Source of the DNA: Arenibacter echinorum
GTDB lineage: Bacteria > Bacteroidota > Bacteroidia > Flavobacteriales > Flavobacteriaceae
Assembly (NCBI RefSeq): GCF_003259375.1
Contig: NZ_QLLN01000006.1
Span: 310,001-374,000, forward strand
DNA: 64,000 nt
Reading direction: 5' to 3'
Positions 45,489 through 53,268 of this stretch are shown in pieces. Each line of letters begins with the position of its first letter. Position 1 is the stretch's first letter. A model generated the notes under the pieces. It was not told the DNA's origin. It was given only the letters and a program-made list of their open reading frames with translations, and did not search any database. Position numbers and translations under genes: made by a program.

Positions 45489-48400
45489 TTAAAATTTTAA
45501 GTTTAAGTCTAATCCTATACTCCTTGTTCTAGGCACTCCAAAAGCTTCCAGACCCTGTGCATTCCCATTTGTATAACTGGATTCGGGATCAAATAAATCA
45601 GTGTTTTTATATAGTATGGCGATATTTCTCCCTACCAGACTAATCGATGCAGATTGCAGATTAACAAAACTTAAGCGTTCAACAGGAATCTTATAACTTA
45701 AAACAACCTCCCGCAGTTTTACAAAACTTCCATCATATACGAAAATATCCGTGTATCTTTTATGGTTATCGTAATAAGTGTCCAATTCTTCAACGGGCAC
45801 TACCCTTTGATATGGGTTGCCAGCAGTATCCACGCCCGATAACGGCAGACCATTTTCCCTACCCGGAAGTGTTGCCTTGGTAAGTCCAAACCTATGCGAG
45901 TATTGTGCCAAATTGGAGAACATGGAATTACCAAATTTTCCGTCCAACAAAATATTTAACGAAAAATCCTTATAAGAAAATTCATTTGTAAAACCCATGG
46001 TTAATGGTGGAACGCCCTCTCCTATCTCGGTTATTTCACTTCGCAACTCATAACCACTATTGGAATCAAAGATTTTATCTCCATTATCGTTAGTGGCCAT
46101 TTTATAACCCCATATCGTACCGTAGGGCCTCCCTACTACATTTTGAATAGATCCTCCTCCAATTCCACTTCCTATCTGAATTGTGCTTAAACCCTCCGCC
46201 AGTTGTTTTATTTCACTTTTATTATAGGCCATATTATAACTTACGTCCCATTGAAAATCTTCATTCTTTATAGGTGAACTCGTTATTAATAACTCTATTC
46301 CTTTATTACCAATTTTTCCTACATTCAATAAAGCTCGAGTATATCCAGAACCCGTTGAAATATCTGTCTGGACAATATCGTCTGTTGTAGTCCGATTATA
46401 AAAAGTCAGATCGATACCAAGACGATATTCCAACATTTTCGCATTTAGACCAACTTCATAGGTCGTGGAGGTATAAGGTCGCAAATCAGGATTAGTAACT
46501 AATGAGGAAGATATTTCCTGCACAGGCCTTCCATTATGTCCTCCTTGAACAATTCCATATGCCTGATTTATTAAATATGGATCTGGTGCTCCACCACCAA
46601 CTTGTGCCCAGGACGACCTCAACTTTACAAAATTAAAGACATCCGGAAGTACTACTGCTTGAGACAATAGAAAGCTTCCTCCCACAGAGGGGTAAAAAAT
46701 ATGGTTGTTTTCTGGGCTTAAAGTCGAAAACCAATCTTCCCTTCCTGTTAAAGTTAAAAATGCAAGCTCTTTGTAACCAATATCTATAGAACCGAATAAT
46801 GAATTAACCCCGGTTCTCCGATTATCTGGAGTTGTCGTTAGCGTACTTAGATTGGTATAACTATAATATTCGGGTATTGTAAATTGTTGGCCATCTATAG
46901 CCGTGGAGTTATTTACATTTCTTTGTTGATTTCCACCCGCCATGGCAGAAAAACTAAACTTTTCAAAGAATTTAGTATTGTAATTAAGGGTGAATAAAAG
47001 ATTCGTTTCTGATACATTAGCTTGTAATGATTCATAACTACCGCCTGGCCTGAAAGCTGTGTACGATGGTGTAATCCCTACGTATTCAAAATAGTAAAAA
47101 TCCTTACTCATTGTACCTCGGGCACTCAGGTTTTTCAATATGTCATACGTAATATTAACTTGTCCAATAAATCGGTTTTTCGTATCAAAATTCTTATATC
47201 TGTTCACAACCCAATATGGATTATTGGCAACATTTACTGGGTTCCATAAAATCTCACTACCGTCCTCATTATAACCTGGCGCCATATTCCTGACATCTAC
47301 AGTATTGGAAACTAAATGTGTTGCCCACGCCGCATTATCATCAGCATAACCAGTACCAGGCCTGTTATTGGCCTTTTCAAGATTATACTGCGCAACAGCT
47401 TCGACGTTGAGTTTTTCACCTAATTTGGAATTTAAACTCAAGTTCGCCGTCTTTCTATTAAAATATGAATTAGGAACTACACTTTTGGCTTCTAAATTTG
47501 ATAAAGACAACCTAAAATTAATAGCCTCCACTCCACCAGTCAGTGCTACTGTATTAACGATATTTGTTCCTGTTCTATAGAAATTCTTAATATTATCCTT
47601 TACATATACTGGTGAATATGGACGTTCAACACCATCAAATTGTATAACTGGGGTTCCATCCATTGGCGCTCCAAATGACAAACGTCCCCACTCAATTGCC
47701 TGGTCCTTTGTAGTAGGTTTAGTACCATTTGAGCCTGCACCATACTCATATTGGTAATCGGGAAACATAGAAGGAGTATCGTAAGTAACATTCCCACTAT
47801 ACTCCACACCTATGCCCTTCTGAACCTTGCCTTTTTTAGTAGTAATAAGAATAACACCATTCGCAGCTCTTGAACCGTATAATGCTGCCGCGGCACCACC
47901 TTTCAGTACACTTATAGTTTCAATGTCGTCAGGATTGATTCCGGCAATACCATCTCCCCTATCAACATTAATTCCCTGACCACCAGTTGAAGATCCTCCA
48001 CCAGGTATGGAATTATCGATAGGCATACCATTTACAACGTATAAAGGTTGATTATCGCCCGATAAGGAACCATTGCCCCTAATTATGACCCGGCTTGAAC
48101 CTCCTGGACCCGTAGCTAAACCCGTTGCATTTACACCAGCAATCTTACCCGTTAAGGCATTTGCTACATTTGCTTCCCTAGCCTCTGTAAATTTTTCTCC
48201 ACCTACTTCAGACACAGAATAAGCCAGTGCCTTTTCGTTCCTTTTTATTCCTAATGCCGTTACCACGACCTCGTCCAATCCTGCGGCATCTTCCAAAAGG
48301 GTTACGGAAATATTAGATTGGCCATTAAGATTTATTTCTTTTGTGGCGAACCCGACATAAGAGATGACTAGAACTGCGTTGGCATCCTTTAGGTTGATAG

Positions 48401-48929
48401 TAAAATTCCCATCAAAATCCGCAGTAACACCGTTTGAAGTTCCTTTTACCACTACATTTGCACCGGGTAAAGGAGTTCCATTTCCATCCCCAACGTTTCC
48501 AGTTACGGTCAGTTGTTGTATTACCGCACCTATTGGGATATCATCCTTTAATTTAATAACACTCGGAGGTTGTTTGGTAAGTACAATCTGTCTGTTGTCC
48601 AACACCTCATACTTTATGTGGGTATCTTTAAAGAGTTGATTTAATATTTCATAAATTTTTTCTTTTTTAACATGGATTGCTATTGTTCGCCCAAGGTCAA
48701 TTTCTTTATTCTTATATAGAAATCTAAATTCACTTTTACCTTCAATTTCCTTAAATACGTCATTTATAGATATTTGATCATAATCAAGTGAAATCTTTGT
48801 GTTCTGTGAATATGAATTGGCTTGAATCTTAAAAAGTGAAACTATAAGAAGGAAGGTGGTTAGTTTCATTTTGAGGGTCATTTTGAAAGGAATAGGGCTA
48901 GGCCATCCCTTAAAACAGATATTTTTCAT
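45489..48929 (-). CDS. SusC/RagA-like TonB-dependent transporter with STN domain
   Basis: 1146 residues. Signal peptide near 20-42, STN domain at about 48-120 (ISINDVFKEIEGKSEFRFLY), a carboxypeptidase-D-like repeat at 138-222 (GTPLPGANVVVKGTSNGVTADFDGNF), then the TonB plug (EVVVTALGIKRNEKA, RGNGSLSGDNQPLYVVNGMP, VLKGGAAAALYGSRAANGVI) and barrel to RTRSIGLDLNLKF. The STN domain and the FecR gene upstream mean it signals its cargo to the sigma factor. A 24-bp palindrome lies 59 nt upstream. The SusD-like gene follows 21 nt downstream. Confidence 0.95.
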   Translation of the reverse strand: MKNICFKGWPSPIPFKMTLKMKLTTFLLIVSLFKIQANSYSQNTKISLDYDQISINDVFKEIEGKSEFRFLYKNKEIDLGRTIAIHVKKEKIYEILNQLFKDTHIKYEVLDNRQIVLTKQPPSVIKLKDDIPIGAVIQQLTVTGNVGDGNGTPLPGANVVVKGTSNGVTADFDGNFTINLKDANAVLVISYVGFATKEINLNGQSNISVTLLEDAAGLDEVVVTALGIKRNEKALAYSVSEVGGEKFTEAREANVANALTGKIAGVNATGLATGPGGSSRVIIRGNGSLSGDNQPLYVVNGMPIDNSIPGGGSSTGGQGINVDRGDGIAGINPDDIETISVLKGGAAAALYGSRAANGVILITTKKGKVQKGIGVEYSGNVTYDTPSMFPDYQYEYGAGSNGTKPTTKDQAIEWGRLSFGAPMDGTPVIQFDGVERPYSPVYVKDNIKNFYRTGTNIVNTVALTGGVEAINFRLSLSNLEAKSVVPNSYFNRKTANLSLNSKLGEKLNVEAVAQYNLEKANNRPGTGYADDNAAWATHLVSNTVDVRNMAPGYNEDGSEILWNPVNVANNPYWVVNRYKNFDTKNRFIGQVNITYDILKNLSARGTMSKDFYYFEYVGITPSYTAFRPGGSYESLQANVSETNLLFTLNYNTKFFEKFSFSAMAGGNQQRNVNNSTAIDGQQFTIPEYYSYTNLSTLTTTPDNRRTGVNSLFGSIDIGYKELAFLTLTGREDWFSTLSPENNHIFYPSVGGSFLLSQAVVLPDVFNFVKLRSSWAQVGGGAPDPYLINQAYGIVQGGHNGRPVQEISSSLVTNPDLRPYTSTTYEVGLNAKMLEYRLGIDLTFYNRTTTDDIVQTDISTGSGYTRALLNVGKIGNKGIELLITSSPIKNEDFQWDVSYNMAYNKSEIKQLAEGLSTIQIGSGIGGGSIQNVVGRPYGTIWGYKMATNDNGDKIFDSNSGYELRSEITEIGEGVPPLTMGFTNEFSYKDFSLNILLDGKFGNSMFSNLAQYSHRFGLTKATLPGRENGLPLSGVDTAGNPYQRVVPVEELDTYYDNHKRYTDIFVYDGSFVKLREVVLSYKIPVERLSFVNLQSASISLVGRNIAILYKNTDLFDPESSYTNGNAQGLEAFGVPRTRSIGLDLNLKF

Positions 48930-48987
48930 ATTTTTGTTTGGTTAATCGGTTTAACAATAGTCAACGTTAAATCACATTATCTCAATT

Positions 48988-49011
48988 CGGGGGATGGTCG
49001 GACATTCCCCG
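48988..49011. promoter_or_regulatory. 24-bp palindrome upstream of SusC (operator or 5'-UTR hairpin)
   Basis: CGGGGGATGG then TCGGACATTCCCCG: arms CGGGGGAT and ATTCCCCG about an 8-nt centre. It is 59 nt before the SusC start and 61 nt after the FecR stop. The SusC of the sulfatase locus has a matching element at 63030-63053; both fit CGGGrrATGG...CATTyyCCG. Either the target of the cognate system or a conserved transcript hairpin. Confidence 0.6.
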
Positions 49012-49071
49012 TTTTATGTGATATAACAAAATTTACTTTAGTTCTGTTTGTTAATTCATAGGCAATCAGTT

Positions 49072-50223
49072 TTAGTTTATTGTTATAACATTGTTTTCAC
49101 TTATAGTAAAGTGATAAGGGCTATTTTTAGATATATAGTTAATTACCTGTTCAATATTTTCTTTTTCTACATTAAAAGTAGCACTAAAAATTTCGTCATT
49201 TAATGACTGATTATTATTTATTATGGTGCAGTTGTAACTTCTTTCCAATTTTTTAATAATATCCTTGAAAGGCACTGCTCGAAATACCAATTGACCGTTC
49301 ATCCAGGCCAAAGTCGAGGGAATATCAGCCTTAGCAACTACCATTTGTTTTTGAACTTTATCCCAAATTGCCTCATGTTCAGGTTGTAAAAGAACAGCTG
49401 TAGCATTTTCTATATTATTATCTAGCAGCTGAACTGACCCTTCGACCAATACCGTATTCATAGACCTGTCATCTACGTAGGCGGATACGTTAAATTGAGT
49501 TCCCAATACCTTGACATTAATGCTTTCGGCATTAACTATAAAGGGGTCTCTATTCTTGGTGACTTCAAAAAATGCCTCTCCAGATAGAAAAACTTTCCGA
49601 TCAGCATTGGGAATAAATTTAACTGGGAATTTCATACTTGAACCAGAGTTTAAAAATACCCGAGTCCCGTCAGAAAGTGTCACTTGAAACCTTTTGCCAT
49701 AGGGTACTTTAAGAGTATTGTAAACGAGCTCGGAAAGTTCCGTATCCTCATATTGAATACCCTGTTTTATTTGTTTCCCAATAACTTCACCCTTTTCCGA
49801 AACAATGTCTTGAGTTTCCTCCTCTTTCAGTATGACAGATCGCCCATTTTCCAACTCTAAGGTTATTGTTTGATCAGTTTGTAATGGCACAGTAATTGGA
49901 GGTGTTAATTTTTCCTTTTGAAATAAAAACACTACCCCTAGGGCTATTACCAATATGGCAGCATATTTAGCAATACTTAAAACACGCTTTCTCCTGTACT
50001 GCCTTTTATCTTTTTGAATTTTATTAAGTAAAAGTCTTTTTACTTCCTCAGTATTATATGTGCTCAATTTAAAATCTATTGAATAATTAATTTTAACATA
50101 TTCCTGAAACGTCTCCTTATTCCCTGGCTGTTCCAGCCAAAAAACAAGCTCATCCAGTTCATCCTGCGTTATGGAATGGTTAACATATTTTACTATTAGA
50201 CTATCACTATGATTCGGCTTCAT
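49072..50223 (-). CDS. FecR-type anti-sigma factor
   Basis: 383 residues. Cytosolic N-terminal domain (about 1-80), one membrane helix near 86-104 (IAKYAAILVIALGVVFLFQ), then the FecR domain (LSDGTRVFLNSGSSMKFPVKF, AFFEVTKNRDPFIVNAESINVKVLGTQFNVSAY) and a DUF4974 C-terminal domain (FKDIIKKLERSYNCTI). It senses the SusC STN domain in the periplasm and holds the ECF sigma. Unusually, its partner sigma gene is divergent (50347, plus strand, 123 nt apart) rather than upstream on the same strand. Confidence 0.92.
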   Translation of the reverse strand: MKPNHSDSLIVKYVNHSITQDELDELVFWLEQPGNKETFQEYVKINYSIDFKLSTYNTEEVKRLLLNKIQKDKRQYRRKRVLSIAKYAAILVIALGVVFLFQKEKLTPPITVPLQTDQTITLELENGRSVILKEEETQDIVSEKGEVIGKQIKQGIQYEDTELSELVYNTLKVPYGKRFQVTLSDGTRVFLNSGSSMKFPVKFIPNADRKVFLSGEAFFEVTKNRDPFIVNAESINVKVLGTQFNVSAYVDDRSMNTVLVEGSVQLLDNNIENATAVLLQPEHEAIWDKVQKQMVVAKADIPSTLAWMNGQLVFRAVPFKDIIKKLERSYNCTIINNNQSLNDEIFSATFNVEKENIEQVINYISKNSPYHFTISENNVITIN

Positions 50224-50346
50224 AACTTATTAAATCTATAATAATTTAGTTAATTCTATTTGAATTACGGAGCCATTTTGCTAATCCCCTACTTTTTTCC
50301 AAAAAAAATTCACATATTTGAATAATTCTTTTTTAAAAGTCGAAAA

Positions 50347-50946
50347 ATGATGTGGGATTTTAGTATCAATTCCGTTTTGATAGATCAGTTGGAAAAGGGC
50401 AATGAAAAGGCTTTTTCCTTTTTAGTCGATAACTATAATCACAGGTTATGCGTTTATGCTAATAGTTTGGTAAATGACAAGGTGAGAGCCCAAGATATAG
50501 TACAGAATGTTTTTATAAAAACTTGGGAAAGAAGGGAAATGCTAAAAAACAATCTTTCTATCAAGGGGTTTATGTATCGAGCTGTCCACAATGAGTTTAT
50601 TGATCAATATAGAAGTAATAAATCCCTTTTGGCGTTAGAAAAATTATATGTAGACACCATTTTACAATTTGAAAAGGAATCGGAATCAGAAAAAATAGAG
50701 AAAATAATGAATATGGTGATGTGTGCCATAAACGAACTACCCCCAAAATGCCAACAAATTTTTCTTTTGAGCAAAAAAGAAGGATTGGACAACATTGAAA
50801 TCGCTGAATACTTGGAAATATCGCGTAAGACTGTTGAGAATCAAATAACTAAAGCCTTTGCCATCTTAAGGGAAAAGCTAGGAAAGAAATATGAGATGAT
50901 AATGTTTCTTGTCTTCGGTAGCGAAATTAAAGGATTGGCAAAATAA
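50347..50946 (+). CDS. ECF sigma factor of the FecI/Bacteroides-I type
   Basis: 199 residues. Region 2 is at about 20-85 (NYNHRLCVYANSLVNDKVRAQDIVQNVFIKTWERR) and region 4 at about 130-180 (INELPPKCQQIFLLSKKEGLDNIEIAEYLEISRKTVENQI). Both match the Bacteroides expansion family-1 sigmas paired with FecR and SusC. It should drive the SusCD locus on the minus strand when the anti-sigma is released. ATGATG start; either of the first two codons will do. Divergent from FecR, with a shared 123-nt promoter region. Confidence 0.92.
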   Translation: MMWDFSINSVLIDQLEKGNEKAFSFLVDNYNHRLCVYANSLVNDKVRAQDIVQNVFIKTWERREMLKNNLSIKGFMYRAVHNEFIDQYRSNKSLLALEKLYVDTILQFEKESESEKIEKIMNMVMCAINELPPKCQQIFLLSKKEGLDNIEIAEYLEISRKTVENQITKAFAILREKLGKKYEMIMFLVFGSEIKGLAK

Positions 50947-50993
50947 CCAACTATCACAATTTTTTACTTATAAATCGGTAAGTAAATCTCTTT

Positions 50994-51176
50994 TCAAAAT
51001 ATTAAATTCAAATCATAATGTACACCCCGTCCAGCACCTACAGGATGTAAGCATTGTTTTTCAACAATATCCTGCAAATCTCTGGTGGCCGTAGCTTTGG
51101 AACTTTTGGCGATAGACCTATATTTTTTTGCCAAAATGTCTGGACATGCTTTAATTTTTATTTTAAATGGCTCATA
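50994..51176 (-). pseudogene. C-terminal remnant of a Fic-family protein
   Basis: No start codon, but the minus-strand frame from about 51176 to a TGA at 50994-50996 reads ...DILAKKYRSIAKSSKATATRDLQD, then VEKQCLHPVGAGRGVHYDLNL. The pattern K-A/S-T-A-T-R-D-L-x-D-L-x-E-x...G-A-G-R is the winged-helix C-terminus of Fic/DUF4172-type proteins. The rest of the gene is missing: the frame is closed by a stop inside the hairpin at 51188-51220. It lies between the sigma factor and a chemoreceptor-like gene, a likely scar of a lost gene. Confidence 0.65.
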
Positions 51177-51187
51177 TATTATTAAAA

Positions 51188-51220
51188 AATGAGCCGATTA
51201 GGTCTATTAATCGGCTCATT
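51188..51220 (-). terminator. Strong hairpin terminator
   Basis: Perfect 13-bp stem, AATGAGCCGATTA / TAATCGGCTCATT, with a 7-nt loop; on the minus strand TTTTTTAAT follows. It is 258 nt downstream of the chemoreceptor-like gene and sits directly upstream of the Fic remnant. Confidence 0.8.
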
Positions 51221-51477
51221 GCATTATTTTCTATTGCTTTCAAAGTAAAGTTATATCTTGGTAGGGAAATTACAGGAGGGGATTAAGTACGCCCAGGTGC
51301 AAATGCACTTCTTTAACCCAATGCTAATTTCCGTGTACTTTCCGCGACTTTTTGTACCTCAATTTACACCTAACCCAATAAACATGGGCTTTTCATATTT
51401 CTGTATCGGGAAATAACCTCAGCAAAGGGTCTACTGAAATAGAATGATTACTACAAAGAAAAAGATACTGGAATAAT
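51221..51477. other. Intergenic region with half of a diverged repeat
   Basis: 257 nt. Bases 51351-51412 match 53108-53160 at about 70 percent, with a 22-nt core (AACATGGGCTTTTCATATTT...) matched at 20 of 22. I see no gene in it. Confidence 0.35.
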
Positions 51478-52125
51478 TTAAGCATCTTTCCCAATCATCC
51501 TTATAAACGGTTTTTCTCCGTGAAAAATAATGAGTACCATAAGAAGACCAATGACAATCAAAAATGCAACTTGAAGTTTAGATAGCAACAGATTCATACT
51601 TAATGCCTTATTGGATAAATAAGTCAACTGACGCCCTTCAGAAAGCTGCACTTTGGAAAGTTTATCCAGATTGTCGCTAATTTTTGTAAATAGTGCACTG
51701 AATTCTTTTGAAGGTCCCATTTCCTCAGATGCATGTGTCTTAGACAATCCATTTTCCAAGGATTGTAATTCATTATAGTTTTTCTTAAGCAGTTCAAAAT
51801 GGACCCCTTCATTGGGTGTTAATTCGGTTTTAGAAAAATTCTCCAGAAGTTCCGCAATACTGTTGCCGTTAACATTATGGGCAGTAGTCCCTTCCGATGA
51901 GGTCAACTCCAACTCTTTCTGGTGAAAAAGGTTGTTAAGTCTATAGATGTACTCAAGGGCTACAACACGATCTTCAAAAACAGAGTTAACGGTATGGTCT
52001 GCGGTAGAGAAGTTTCTTCTGTTTAATTCATTTGATGTAAGCACCAATAAAAATGCTATGGCCAAGATAAAACCGGTATTAAGACGCTGTTTTAGAGTCA
52101 ATTTTTTGTGCATTTTTTTGTGCAT
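51478..52125 (-). CDS. Four-helix-bundle sensor-like membrane protein without output domain
   Basis: 215 residues. One membrane helix at about 15-32 (IAIAFLLVLTS), a periplasmic helical part (33-180) like 4HB_MCP sensor domains, a second helix at about 185-203 (VAFLIVIGLLMVLIIF), and only 12 cytosolic residues after it. So it lacks a HAMP and signalling part. The first eight codons are a 12-bp tandem duplication (ATGCACAAAAAA twice, MHKKMHKK), so either ATG may be used. Function unknown; perhaps a decoy, a partner of a separate signaller, or a truncated receptor. Confidence 0.65.
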   Translation of the reverse strand: MHKKMHKKLTLKQRLNTGFILAIAFLLVLTSNELNRRNFSTADHTVNSVFEDRVVALEYIYRLNNLFHQKELELTSSEGTTAHNVNGNSIAELLENFSKTELTPNEGVHFELLKKNYNELQSLENGLSKTHASEEMGPSKEFSALFTKISDNLDKLSKVQLSEGRQLTYLSNKALSMNLLLSKLQVAFLIVIGLLMVLIIFHGEKPFIRMIGKDA

Positions 52126-52192
52126 TTTTTTGTTTTATTAGTGTTTACATGGAATTATTAAAAAAGTATCAAATTATACAATGGGATAAAAA

Positions 52193-52254
52193 TATCCGTC
52201 CAGTCCTTAACTAACCAACTTGTGCAACTAAAACAACCCGGAACTGGACGGATA
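52193..52254. repeat. 12-bp inverted repeat with a 38-nt loop
   Basis: TATCCGTCCAGT (52193-52204) and ACTGGACGGATA (52243-52254), perfect, in the gap between the chemoreceptor-like and secreted-protein genes on the minus strand. It may be a weak terminator for the latter (it lies 18 nt after its stop) or a transcript hairpin. No T-tract. Confidence 0.6.
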
Positions 52255-52271
52255 AACCAACTATTTAAATA

Positions 52272-52640
52272 TTAAATTCCACTAAGTTCGCCTGATTCAA
52301 GTGCATTCTTTAAATCTGCAGATACAACACTATGGATACCAAAAAATCGTCCACCATCAGTCCTTTTGATCTTGACCTGTAGGGTACCGTCCTTTTTTTC
52401 CTTAACATCTGTAACCACTACTTTGACCCCTTCCATTTTTTTATAGTTGGCAATACCCCCGGATTTAATTATAGTATTGGCTCTTGGAAAATCAATATGC
52501 TTAAAACTAGGAGCATCTGGGCGCCCAATCTGAAGTATATCACCCGCCTTTACCTCTTTAAGAACTTCGGGACTACCACTTTGTGCATTAATGTTTAAGG
52601 TTGCCACCATGAATAAGACTGCAAAAAATAATTTTTTCAT
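52272..52640 (-). CDS. Small exported protein of unknown function
   Basis: 122 residues from the ATG at 52640, which gives a good signal peptide (MKKLFFAVLFMVATLNINAQ); a further ATG at 52667 is open but spoils it. The mature part is rich in charged beta-strand patterns (VKAGDILQIGRPDAPSF, VVVTDVKEKKDGTLQVKIKR). No known domain recognised; the layout hints at a small beta-barrel or OB-like fold. It is followed by the 12-bp inverted repeat. Single gene, with 629 nt of mostly empty DNA upstream. Confidence 0.6.
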   Translation of the reverse strand: MKKLFFAVLFMVATLNINAQSGSPEVLKEVKAGDILQIGRPDAPSFKHIDFPRANTIIKSGGIANYKKMEGVKVVVTDVKEKKDGTLQVKIKRTDGGRFFGIHSVVSADLKNALESGELSGI

Positions 52641-53268
52641 AACTCTGTTTTTAAAGGTTTCATTCAATTTTTTCTGTTTTTTTATTTTAGGTCTCCGAAT
52701 TTCATTAATATCCGCTTGTTATATCAATCGAATATTATGCGAATCGCTCTCTAAATATTTATGGGCCTAGAGCAAAGCCTGTGCCATGTAAAATGGCATA
52801 TTAAAAACACAAACCGTAATCCCTTGAAATTCAGTAAATAAAATTTTATGTGAAGATTGTAAGCAGAAATTTAAACTGGGGAATTTTGCATCAATTGGGA
52901 AATTTCACCCCAGTCATAATTTGGGTTTTTGCGAAGAATTCATTTGATCCATTCCTACAATTTAGCCTAGTCCCAATATTAAAATCTAATAGTTTGGATG
53001 CTAACCTTCTTTATTTGCTGGGAACACTTTTTATTTCAAATTGATTTTTAACGGATAGGATTTATTGTTCCGGTATCTCAACCATCGATCTCCGTCATTA
53101 CTTCCATTTTTTTATCTCAATTCCAACAATACCAAATAACATAGGATTTTCATATTTCTTCCCGGTTACAAAAAAAAAGGAACAATGGCCTCCCATTGTT
53201 CCTTTTGTAACTCAACTAACTCCAAACTTAATATCTATAATCTTATGGCTCTTTAACTGGAATATTTA
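52641..53268. other. Long gap between the small secreted gene and the sulfatases
   Basis: About 630 nt. It contains the sulfatase terminator (53170-53206) and a diverged copy (about 53108-53160) of the repeat at 51351-51412; a 64-codon plus-strand frame at 52850-53044 has no credible homology pattern. The rest is AT-rich and unexplained. Confidence 0.45.
53170..53206 (-). terminator. Terminator of the sulfatase locus
   Basis: GGAACAATGG / CCATTGTTCC, loop CCTC; on the minus strand a U9 run follows. It is 63 nt after the stop of the last sulfatase gene. Nearly the same hairpin and flank as at 34266-34300. Confidence 0.9.

Noticed and set aside
52850-53044. 64-codon plus-strand frame in the long gap
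   Set aside because: No start context or homology pattern.
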